Shown: piece by piece, positions 1 through 5,197 of the stretch
Numbering within the stretch: the stretch's first letter is position 1
How the letters are laid out: each line of letters begins with the position of its first letter
DNA from: Anaerolineaceae bacterium
GTDB taxonomy: Bacteria > Chloroflexota > Anaerolineae > Anaerolineales > Anaerolineaceae
DNA: 5,197 nucleotides
Assembly: GCA_003501835.1 (NCBI GenBank)
Contig: DNOU01000004.1
Span: forward strand, 5,944-11,140
Direction of reading: 5' to 3'
The notes under the pieces: generated by a model
The model's input: the letters and a program-made list of their open reading frames with translations, nothing else
What the model was told of the DNA's origin: nothing
Database searches by the model: none
Position numbers and translations under genes: made by a program

Positions 1-813
1 GCCACCAAAGTCATCCTCATGGTCAGCAAGCTCCCCGACGTGGAAGTGGAGCAGCTTCTGCTCGAACAGGTCAAAGCCAGCCAAAAACCCACCGTCATCT
101 GCCTGCTGGGCGGGAAAGCCCGCGCCTCAGAGCTGCCAGCAAACGCCATTGTCGTCAGCACGCTTGAAGAAGCCGGCCTGACCGCTGCCAAACTGGCGGG
201 AGCAGCCATCGGCGACATCCAGCAAACCATCAGAGCCGAAGCTGAAGAAGCCAAAGAGCAGGCAGAAGGCTTGAAGAAGCTGCTTAAACCTGGTCAAAAG
301 CACCTGCGCGGCCTCTTCTCGGGCGGTACGCTGTGTTACGAGAGCCAGGTCATCTGGCGTGACAATTTTGAACTGGAAATTTACTCCAACGCGCCTCTCG
401 ACAAGCATTACAAGATGAAAGATGCCACCCACAGTGAAGGCGACTGCGTGGTTGACCTGGGCGAGGAAGAATTCACCGTTGGCCGTCCGCACCCGATGAT
501 CGACAACGACCTGCGCATCCGCCGAATCTTGCAGGAAGCTGCGGATCCAACGGTCGCGGTGATCATGCTCGATGTGGTCATCGGCTACGGAGCACATCCT
601 GATCCCGCTGCTGAACTGGGGGATGCCATCCTCCGAGCCCGCAGAGCAGCCCATGATGAAGGCCGCGAAGTGCTCTTCGTGGCTTCCGTCACCGGCACCG
701 AGGATGACCCGCAGTGCCTCTCCCGCACCACCGAAAAACTTCAGGCAGCAGGTGTGCACGTCCTCAAGAGCAACGCGATGGCTTCACGTCTGGCTGGATA
801 CCTCATTTCCTGA
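1..813 (+). CDS. fdrA: FdrA family protein (succinyl-CoA synthetase-like; AllF-type subunit), 5' partial
   Basis: The reading frame is open from base 1 to the TGA at 811-813, giving about 270 residues. FdrA proteins usually have 500-550 residues, so roughly the N-terminal half is missing. The ATG at 19 is internal: it lies in a typical 'VILMVSKLPD' strand of the middle CoA-ligase (flavodoxin-like) domain and has no Shine-Dalgarno site. Family-typical blocks seen are GLFSGGTLC (about 310-336), GRPHPMID (481-504), LDVVIGYGAHPDPA (568-609) and TGTEDDPQ (691-714). A charged, probably helical linker (Ala/Glu/Lys-rich, about 226-300) separates the two domains. Known: FdrA resembles succinyl-CoA synthetase alpha plus beta domains, and in E. 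coli it (AllF) works with AllG and AllH as oxamic transcarbamylase, forming carbamoyl phosphate. Inferred: it is a cytosolic subunit working with the DUF1116 protein encoded 33 bases downstream. The exact substrate is unknown. Confidence 0.93.
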   Translation, partial: ATKVILMVSKLPDVEVEQLLLEQVKASQKPTVICLLGGKARASELPANAIVVSTLEEAGLTAAKLAGAAIGDIQQTIRAEAEEAKEQAEGLKKLLKPGQKHLRGLFSGGTLCYESQVIWRDNFELEIYSNAPLDKHYKMKDATHSEGDCVVDLGEEEFTVGRPHPMIDNDLRIRRILQEAADPTVAVIMLDVVIGYGAHPDPAAELGDAILRARRAAHDEGREVLFVASVTGTEDDPQCLSRTTEKLQAAGVHVLKSNAMASRLAGYLIS

Positions 814-836
814 AAGCCGCTTACCGGCGAAAGAAT

Positions 837-840
837 GGAG
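837..840 (+). promoter_or_regulatory. Ribosome binding site that decides the DUF1116 start
   Basis: GGAG at 837-840 lies 6 bases before the ATG at 847-849. It overlaps the other in-frame ATG at 835-837, which has no comparable purine-rich motif at the right distance. This favours 847 as the true start. Confidence 0.7.
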
Positions 841-846
841 TGTGAA

Positions 847-2253
847 ATGGCAGAAAGAAAAATTCAAGATTTATTCGGTAAGCCCATTGAAGTGGTGAAC
901 CTTGGTCTGCAGGGATTCATCGAATCAATGAAAGAACAGAATGTGCCCGTGGTGGATGTCGACTGGAGACCCCCCAAGGAAGGCATCCGCCACCTGCGGG
1001 TGACCAAAACCGGAATTTCCATCGACGAAGCCAACGACAGGGTCGTGGAAATCATCAAAAAAGCCCGCCCGGTGCTGGTGGGCATGGGCATGGCCATCGA
1101 TACCATCCCGGGTTACAAACCCAACCTGATCCTGCACGCCGGTCCTCCCATCACCTGGGATAGGATGTGCGGACCCACCCGCGGTGCCGTGATGGGCGCC
1201 CTGATCTACGAAGGCCTGGCAAAGGATGAAAAGGAAGCTGAGCAACTGGCAGCCTCGGGTAAGATCGAGTTCGCCCCCTGCCATCACTATCACACTGTGG
1301 GACCCATGGCAGGTGTTGTGTCTGCCCACATGCCGGTCTTCATCATCGAAAACAAAGCTTTTGGCAACAAAGCCTACTGCACGATGAACGAGGGGCTCGG
1401 AAAAGTGCTGCGGTTTGGCGGCATGGGACCCGACGTCTACGCGAAACTGCACTGGATGACGGACGTGCTCTACCCCACCCTACAACGCGCCCTGGCAACC
1501 CTGCCTGATGGAGTGGATATCAAAGCACTGATTGCGCAGGCGCTGCACATGGGTGATGAGTGCCACAACCGCAACCGTGCTGCGACCTCGCTCTTCCTGC
1601 GTGCCATTGCCCCGGCGCTCGCCCGCACCAACACCGATAACGAAACCCTGGCAAAGGTGATCGAGTTCATCGACAAGAATGATCACTTCTTCCTGAACCT
1701 CTCCATGCCGGCAGGCAAAGCTGCACTTGAACCTGCCGAAGGGATCGAGGGCAGCAGCATCATGACCACCATGGCGCGTAACGGCACCGATTTCGGTATC
1801 AAGATCAGTGCGTTCCCCGACAAATGGTTCACCGCTCCCGCCCCCATGGTGGAAGGGTTGTACTTCCCGGGTTTCAGCGAAGCAGATGCCAACCCCGATA
1901 TCGGCGACAGCACGATCACTGAAACCGCAGGCTACGGCGGTGTGGCCATGGCGGCAGCGCCGGCGATCGTCAAGTTTGTGGGCGGAACGCCGGATATGGC
2001 CATCGAAAGCACCCTCGAAGCCTACGAGATCACTCATAGCGAACACGAAGGTTTCACCATCCCGGTGCTCAACTTCCGCGGTACGCCGCTCGGTTTTGAT
2101 GTGCGCAAGATCATGGAAACGGGTATCATGCCCAAGATCAACACCGGTATCGCCCACAAGGATCCTGGAGTGGGTGGGATTGGTGCAGGTATTCTGCGTG
2201 CCCCTGAAAAGGTCTTCAAGGACGCGTTTGAAGAATTCAGCAAACTCTGTTAG
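847..2253 (+). CDS. DUF1116 family protein (YlbE/YahG/AllG-type subunit)
   Basis: This is a full-length DUF1116 protein of 468 residues from ATG 847, or 472 from the in-frame ATG 835. I prefer 847 because of the GGAG at 837-840. Family blocks in order, numbered from M1 at 847, are: LILHAGPPITWDRMCGPTRG (about 94-113), the histidine-rich APCHHYHTVGPMAG (about 139-152), MNEGLGKVLRFGGMGP (about 179-194), and ALHMGDECHNRNRAA (about 231-245). The C-terminal part is Gly-rich (AGYGGVAMAAAP, then DPGVGGIGAGIL). No signal peptide or membrane segment is evident, so it is probably cytosolic. Known: family members sit beside FdrA. E. coli AllG (YlbE) is needed with AllF and AllH for oxamic transcarbamylase, and YahG is a paralogue in a similar cluster. 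Inferred: it is the partner of the upstream FdrA and probably carries part of the carbamoyl-transfer site. Substrate identity is uncertain. Confidence 0.95.
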   Translation: MAERKIQDLFGKPIEVVNLGLQGFIESMKEQNVPVVDVDWRPPKEGIRHLRVTKTGISIDEANDRVVEIIKKARPVLVGMGMAIDTIPGYKPNLILHAGPPITWDRMCGPTRGAVMGALIYEGLAKDEKEAEQLAASGKIEFAPCHHYHTVGPMAGVVSAHMPVFIIENKAFGNKAYCTMNEGLGKVLRFGGMGPDVYAKLHWMTDVLYPTLQRALATLPDGVDIKALIAQALHMGDECHNRNRAATSLFLRAIAPALARTNTDNETLAKVIEFIDKNDHFFLNLSMPAGKAALEPAEGIEGSSIMTTMARNGTDFGIKISAFPDKWFTAPAPMVEGLYFPGFSEADANPDIGDSTITETAGYGGVAMAAAPAIVKFVGGTPDMAIESTLEAYEITHSEHEGFTIPVLNFRGTPLGFDVRKIMETGIMPKINTGIAHKDPGVGGIGAGILRAPEKVFKDAFEEFSKLC

Positions 2254-2264
2254 TTATTTTGCAA

Positions 2265-2269
2265 AGGAG
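2265..2269 (+). promoter_or_regulatory. Ribosome binding site of the cyclase gene
   Basis: AGGAG, within AAAGGAGA, sits 8 bases before the ATG at 2278 in a 24-base intergenic gap. No promoter or terminator is visible in the gap, which supports co-transcription with the upstream genes. Confidence 0.75.
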
Positions 2270-2277
2270 AAAAGAAA

Positions 2278-3159
2278 ATGAAAATCATTGATTTGACTTT
2301 GCCTTTAGGAATTGCAACACCCGCATGGCCGACATATGAACCATTGCAGATCAAGTACTTCAAACGCCTGGCACCTAACGGCGCAAATGGTCAGTTGTTG
2401 ACCCACTCCAACCACCTCGGTACCCACCTGGATGGTGAATGCCACTTCTGGACTCCCGGCAAGGACATCGCCAGCCTGGATATGGATTATCTGGTACACG
2501 ATGCGGCTGTGGTTGACTTGAGCGACTGTGCAGGCGACTATGACGTCTACACCTCCAAGCAGGTGATGGAACGCGTCGAAGTCAAACACGGCGACATTCT
2601 CATCATCCACACCGGTTACCATCATTTCGGCTGGGATATGCCCACTGGAGATGAAGTGCGCTACATGGTACAGCACCCGGGTCCCGACCGCGAATTTGCA
2701 GAATGGGCGAAGGCTCTTGAGCTGCGCTGGATCGGCGTGGATTGCGGTTCGGCAGACCACCCCATGAACACCATCATCCGCAACTGGATGCCCCGCCAGG
2801 CCAAGCAGGCTGAAAAAGTTTTCCAAAAGAAATTTGGCAAGAGCCTCGAAGAATTCTACACCGACGACAAGTATCAGCTCATGCACCTTGAAATGTTCAA
2901 TCACCATGTGCTGCATGCCGAATGCCTGGGCGGCGATCTCGACCTGCTGCTCAATCGCCGCGTCAAGATCGGTTTCTTCCCCTGGCGTTTCGTGGATGGT
3001 GAATCCTCCATCGGACGCTGCGTTGCCTTCGTTGAAGATGACGAATACGAGGAATTGATGGCAAAGAAAGCCGACATGCCCAAGACTCGCTTCGGGGATT
3101 GCTTCGAACCCAGGCATGTCGAATCACTCAACAAGCTTACCCAAGCCAACCTGGCTTAG
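2278..3159 (+). CDS. Cyclase family metal-dependent hydrolase (kynurenine formamidase/isatin hydrolase-like)
   Basis: The 293-residue protein has the cyclase-family metal motif: H46, H50, D52 and H56 in NHLGTHLDGECHF. A second pair, H203 and E215, is 12 residues apart. This matches the usual ligand pattern of bacterial KynB-type formamidases (HxxxHxD, then a catalytic His, then His and Glu 12 apart), so all expected metal ligands and the catalytic His appear present. Other family blocks are ILIIHTGY (about 105-112) and IGVDCGSADHP (about 152-162). The protein is longer than the usual 200-260 residues, mainly through a Lys/Gln-rich stretch around residues 169-200. There is no signal peptide, so it is probably cytosolic. 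Known: relatives hydrolyse N-formylkynurenine, isatin and other cyclic or acyl amides. Inferred: its place in an fdrA-DUF1116 operon suggests it opens a cyclic amide or ureide, or removes an acyl group, to make or use the carbamoyl-transfer substrate. True kynurenine formamidase activity is unlikely because no tryptophan-catabolic genes are nearby. Confidence 0.9.
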   Translation: MKIIDLTLPLGIATPAWPTYEPLQIKYFKRLAPNGANGQLLTHSNHLGTHLDGECHFWTPGKDIASLDMDYLVHDAAVVDLSDCAGDYDVYTSKQVMERVEVKHGDILIIHTGYHHFGWDMPTGDEVRYMVQHPGPDREFAEWAKALELRWIGVDCGSADHPMNTIIRNWMPRQAKQAEKVFQKKFGKSLEEFYTDDKYQLMHLEMFNHHVLHAECLGGDLDLLLNRRVKIGFFPWRFVDGESSIGRCVAFVEDDEYEELMAKKADMPKTRFGDCFEPRHVESLNKLTQANLA

Positions 3160-3182
3160 TAGGAAAATCAACAACCTTAAAG

Positions 3183-3188
3183 AAGGAG
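3183..3188 (+). promoter_or_regulatory. Ribosome binding site selecting a GTG start
   Basis: AAGGAG ends 7 bases before the GTG at 3196-3198. This is a strong site at optimal spacing and supports GTG as the true initiation codon. The first in-frame ATG is about 29 codons further in and has no such motif. Confidence 0.75.
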
Positions 3189-3195
3189 TTTAACC

Positions 3196-3921
3196 GTGAA
3201 ATTCGAATTGCCCGAAAAAGCTTCAGAAGAAACCCTGCAGATCGATGCCCGCGAAGTTGAGGCACTGCTGCAAGGACCCAAAATGGATCTCAAACCCTGG
3301 CCAGGTGCCCAGGTCAAATTGAAGGACGGACGCTTGCTGTACATCCGCGAAGCCCGCCTCGATGAAGCCCCCAAGATGTTGACCTACATGGAAAAAATCA
3401 TGCATGTCGACCATGACTTTTATGATATCGTCGGCGCCCGTGTTTATTCCGAGATCCTCGGCTGGTACCGCTCCCGCCTGAAGGACCCCTATACCCTCGT
3501 GGGTCTGATCGATGGCAAATGGGCTGGTTTCGCCAATGGTCGTCTGATGAACGAAGATATTAACATCTCCCTGCACACCATGGCACTCGTCCGCGGCGGG
3601 CGCATCGGTGCAGTGATGTATTACGCCAAAGCCTACTACGGCTTCGAGATCCTGGGCAACAAGGAATGGTGGGCGACTTACGAAAGCTACAATGGTTGGA
3701 TGCGCTGGGGTCTCGGCATGGCTCAGCCTTCCTATCCATGGCCCCAGGTTCAGCACGAATTGGGCGGCGCCCGCGTGTACTATGTCACCAAAAAATACTG
3801 GGACCAGCTCATCAAGCAATATGTGCGCCAGATGGCTGGTGCCGACCTTGATTTCAATGTGTCCGATGAAGTTCGCAAAGCCAACGAAGAGCTCATCGTT
3901 CCGGATGAGATCCTGGTCTAG
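3196..3921 (+). CDS. Putative divergent GNAT-like acyltransferase (function unassigned)
   Basis: This is a 241-residue protein starting at GTG with a strong Shine-Dalgarno site and ending in TAG at 3919-3921. I do not recognise a named family. The layout resembles a GNAT fold: strand plus helix in LLYIREARLDEAPKMLTYME (about 47-66), then paired strands in YTLVGLIDGKWAGFANGRL (about 99-117), then a RGGRIGAV segment (133-140) where the acetyl-CoA loop is expected. A late strand lies at GARVYYVTKKYW. The canonical Q/RxxGxG/A signature is degenerate, with Arg at the usual first Gly, so acetyl-CoA binding is not assured. Residues about 155-185 are unusually rich in Trp and Tyr (EWWATYESYNGWMRWG), suggesting an aromatic pocket or interface. 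No signal peptide or membrane segment is evident. Last gene of the operon, 36 bases after the cyclase gene and followed by a terminator-like hairpin. Inferred: it is an accessory enzyme or binding protein of the same pathway. Confidence 0.85.
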   Translation: MKFELPEKASEETLQIDAREVEALLQGPKMDLKPWPGAQVKLKDGRLLYIREARLDEAPKMLTYMEKIMHVDHDFYDIVGARVYSEILGWYRSRLKDPYTLVGLIDGKWAGFANGRLMNEDINISLHTMALVRGGRIGAVMYYAKAYYGFEILGNKEWWATYESYNGWMRWGLGMAQPSYPWPQVQHELGGARVYYVTKKYWDQLIKQYVRQMAGADLDFNVSDEVRKANEELIVPDEILV

Positions 3922-3946
3922 CCTGCAATCAGTGGGTTTGGAACTG

Positions 3947-3976
3947 GGGGCTGTCCAAAAAATAGACAGCCCCTTT
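3947..3976 (+). terminator. Terminator-like hairpin after the fdrA operon
   Basis: A perfect 9-base stem pairs GGGGCTGTC (3947-3955) with GACAGCCCC (3965-3973) around a 9-base A-rich loop, followed by TTT. It begins 25 bases after the stop codon of the GNAT-like gene. The T-run is short (TTTCAAATTT), so termination may be incomplete, which could explain the second hairpin downstream. On the minus strand it is not followed by a T-run. Confidence 0.65.
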
Positions 3977-4106
3977 CAAATTTCCCACTTCATCCCCATT
4001 TTTATGTCTTGAAGATTAGTCCTGCCCCACAATAAGGCGCAATTAGAAACATTTCTCCCACTTCGGGCTGTCTAAAAAGGAAATTTCGGACTTTTTAGAC
4101 AGCCCC
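3947..4106. repeat. Paired inverted repeats, possible MITE-like remnant
   Basis: The outer ends form imperfect terminal inverted repeats: GGGGCTGTCCAAAAAA at 3947-3962, and the reverse complement of 4091-4106, GGGGCTGTCTAAAAAG (14 of 16 identical). Internal copies of the same arms make two hairpins. TAGACAGCCCCTT occurs exactly at 3963-3975 and 4096-4108, and TCCCACTTC occurs at 3983-3991 and 4056-4064. The 160-base interval carries no open reading frame of note. GGGGCTGTC-type termini occur on several IS families, but I see no clear target-site duplication. A duplicated terminator is the simpler alternative. Confidence 0.4.
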
Positions 4107-4114
4107 TTCTTTTT
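4065..4114 (+). terminator. Second, stronger terminator hairpin between convergent genes
   Basis: A perfect 15-base stem pairs GGGCTGTCTAAAAAG (4065-4079) with CTTTTTAGACAGCCC (4091-4105) around an 11-base loop that contains the palindrome GAAATTTC. It is followed by CTTCTTTTT on the + strand, a good intrinsic-terminator layout for + transcription. The T-tract runs into the stop codon (4113-4115) of the DUF2877 gene on the other strand. A minus-strand transcript would also form the hairpin 7 bases after its stop, but without a U-tail. The hairpin may therefore serve both sides, while being directional for the + strand. Confidence 0.75.
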
Positions 4115-5009
4115 AAGGCAGAAGGGCTGCGGTCATACCGGTGAAGGCGTCAATGCCTGAGGAACTACCGAAGGTTTCCAGGCTGTTGGCGATAGTCGCT
4201 GGGTTCATTTGCCAGGTGCCCAATAGTAAGCGGGCAGTCCTTCCCACCCGCTCATCCACCAGACGGCGCGCGGCAGCTTCGATCATATTCGTAGAGATCC
4301 AGGTGGATCGCTTTTGGACCAGGGCAATCGCGCTGGCGTTAAGCCGTGAGATGAACCCGGGATCCACGTTGGTGGACGGCTCAAGGGTGTTCAAGATCAA
4401 AAGAAATCCACAGAGCAGATCATCCCCCGCAGGGGTCAATCCCTTACCATTTCCCGCCAGGGTCATCATGGCTGTTTCGCATTCATCAAGGCTTTTTTCC
4501 TGCATTCCCCTACGGAGCTGCCAGACCGCCTTCAGTATGCTCTGCCGCTCAGGTTCCTGTGGTTCCACATGATTCAAAAGGGCATCCACAATATGGATCA
4601 ATGAATCCTGATGGTTTGGTTGATTCAGCAGGTGGAACAGGGTAACGATCTGAGCCACGGCTTTGGGTGATCCAGGTTGCACGGATGAGATCGGAAGGGG
4701 ATCGGGGACAAGACGGGGCAGAGCGCGCAGATCATAGTGTTTTTCGCCCACACGCAGTATCCCCTCCTCCAGATGTACCTCCTGGTTGAGAAGGACGTGC
4801 CGGGGCAGGTCTGCCAGATGGGGGATGTGAATCATGAAAGGATTTTCGTGATTTTCAGCAGTGAGGAAGAACACACGGTGATCAAAGAGCAGAAAGATTC
4901 CCCTGGAAGTGATGCCCATCACCTTGCCCGTCTGATGGGTCTGCACCAGGGGTGACACAAAGGCGCCCAGCATTCCAACGGGAACCAGCTGATCCGAATG
5001 GGTGACCAT
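4113..5009 (-). CDS. DUF2877 family protein (YlbF/YahE/AllH-type subunit)
   Basis: This is a complete protein of 298 residues, close to the family's usual 270-300. The DUF2877 signature GNGKGLTPAGDDLLCGFLL is at residues 186-204, and the C-terminal Gly/Ser motif SSGIDAFTG is at 283-291. The N-terminal 100 residues are beta-rich (GKVMGITSRGIFLLF and HRVFFLT segments). The ATG at 5007-5009 overlaps the upstream gene's TAA by one base and has AGGAG at 5015-5019 (5-base spacing), so the start is well supported. There is no signal peptide, so it is probably cytosolic. Known: E. coli YlbF/AllH is the third gene required for oxamic transcarbamylase, normally encoded next to fdrA and ylbE. Here it is convergent with them and transcribed from another promoter outside the window. 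Inferred: it still partners with the FdrA and DUF1116 products. Its individual catalytic role is unclear. Confidence 0.92.
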   Translation of the reverse strand: MVTHSDQLVPVGMLGAFVSPLVQTHQTGKVMGITSRGIFLLFDHRVFFLTAENHENPFMIHIPHLADLPRHVLLNQEVHLEEGILRVGEKHYDLRALPRLVPDPLPISSVQPGSPKAVAQIVTLFHLLNQPNHQDSLIHIVDALLNHVEPQEPERQSILKAVWQLRRGMQEKSLDECETAMMTLAGNGKGLTPAGDDLLCGFLLILNTLEPSTNVDPGFISRLNASAIALVQKRSTWISTNMIEAAARRLVDERVGRTARLLLGTWQMNPATIANSLETFGSSSGIDAFTGMTAALLP

Positions 5010-5197
5010 TAATGCTCCTGAACCTCATTTTCCATCAAGATCGCCATGTTACCCAGAACGCCCCAGGACGTTAGGAATAGCTTTTTCGAAACATCGTAGT
5101 ATTCGCCATTGTTCAGATAGCGCACCGACATGGAATTATATCCCGTGACAATGACGACATGTTCGTATGCAGCAACAGTGGTCACATTGCCCTCCTG
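5009..5197 (-). CDS. C39-like papain-fold cysteine peptidase, C-terminal fragment (5' end outside window)
   Basis: Reading the minus strand from base 5197 gives 62 residues in frame ending at TAA (5009-5011). The fragment contains EHVVIVTGYN, in which the His (codon at 5159-5161) matches the catalytic His of Peptidase_C39-like domains. The ending KLFLTSWGVLGNMAILM follows the usual 'F..sW...G..av' close of that domain. The usual Asp-Pro after the following strand (V.v.DP) is replaced by Asn-Asn-Gly (YLNNGEYYD), so an Asn would have to serve as the third catalytic residue. The catalytic Cys and any signal peptide lie outside the window, so activity and location cannot be judged. The gene overlaps the DUF2877 start by one base, so the two are very likely co-transcribed. 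I assign the family from the C-terminal pattern only. Confidence 0.72.
   Translation of the reverse strand, partial: QEGNVTTVAAYEHVVIVTGYNSMSVRYLNNGEYYDVSKKLFLTSWGVLGNMAILMENEVQEH
5015..5019 (-). promoter_or_regulatory. Ribosome binding site of the DUF2877 gene inside the upstream gene
   Basis: AGGAG (CTCCT on the + strand) lies within the last codons of the peptidase gene, 5 bases before the ATG at 5009. The stop and start overlap as TAATG, a typical translational-coupling arrangement. Confidence 0.75.

Noticed and set aside
19..21. ATG at 19 as the start of fdrA
   Set aside because: The frame is open to base 1, the ATG falls inside a core strand of the domain, there is no ribosome binding site, and the product would be about half the family length.
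127..759. Long minus-strand open frame (210 codons) opposite fdrA
   Set aside because: It is antisense to a gene with clear family motifs, has no convincing ribosome binding site, and its His/Phe/Val-rich product is typical of a codon-bias shadow.
1480..2157. Long minus-strand open frame (225 codons) opposite the DUF1116 gene
   Set aside because: It lies wholly within a well-supported conserved gene and has a composition typical of antisense translation. No family pattern is recognised.
2305..3117. 270-codon minus-strand open frame opposite the cyclase gene
   Set aside because: The length is notable, but the + frame carries all catalytic ligands of a known family. The antisense product shows no coherent motif and no start signal.
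3223..3819. 198-codon minus-strand open frame opposite the GNAT-like gene
   Set aside because: I considered it because the + product is unassigned. The + frame has a strong Shine-Dalgarno site, operon spacing and a following terminator, while the antisense frame has none of these.
3922..4112. Small gene or riboswitch in the intergenic region
   Set aside because: Only the two hairpins and short repeats are visible. No coding frame with a ribosome binding site and no recognisable riboswitch core was found.
4141..4572. Plus-strand open frame (143 codons) inside the DUF2877 region
   Set aside because: It overlaps the clear DUF2877 signature on the opposite strand and its product resembles no family.

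Overview
This is a protein-coding bacterial window with moderately GC-rich DNA, strong Shine-Dalgarno sites, tightly packed genes and no rRNA, tRNA, CRISPR array or intact insertion sequence. The organism cannot be named from this stretch alone. The combination of FdrA/DUF1116/DUF2877 proteins, a cyclase-family hydrolase and a C39-like peptidase would fit an anaerobic environmental bacterium, such as an Anaerolineae-type Chloroflexota or a Firmicute, but this is a weak guess.

Bases 1-3921 (+ strand) form a four-gene operon-like run. It starts with the C-terminal half of FdrA, a succinyl-CoA-synthetase-like protein cut by the left window edge. Next come a complete DUF1116 protein (YlbE/YahG/AllG family), a complete metal-dependent cyclase-family hydrolase (kynurenine formamidase/isatin hydrolase superfamily), and a 241-residue protein that looks like a divergent GNAT acyltransferase. 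Gaps between genes are 33, 24 and 36 bases, and each internal gene has a good ribosome binding site.

Bases 3922-4112 are intergenic between convergent genes. They hold two hairpins built from the same arm sequence (GGGGCTGTC / GACAGCCCC), both followed by T-rich sequence on the + strand. They read as tandem terminators and possibly as the remains of a small inverted-repeat element.

Bases 4113-5197 (- strand) hold a DUF2877 protein (YlbF/YahE/AllH family). It is translationally coupled, by a 1-base TAATG overlap, to an upstream gene cut by the right window edge that encodes the C-terminus of a papain-like C39-family peptidase.

Taken together, the FdrA, DUF1116 and DUF2877 families are the three components reported for E. 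coli oxamic transcarbamylase (AllF, AllG, AllH). That enzyme cleaves oxalurate to oxamate and carbamoyl phosphate in anaerobic allantoin catabolism. Here all three are present, but the third lies on the opposite strand in a separate transcription unit. The first two share an operon with a cyclic-amide-type hydrolase and an unassigned acyltransferase-like protein. The locus is therefore probably a catabolic module built on the same carbamoyl-transfer chemistry, perhaps with a different substrate. That substrate is inference and cannot be read from the sequence.
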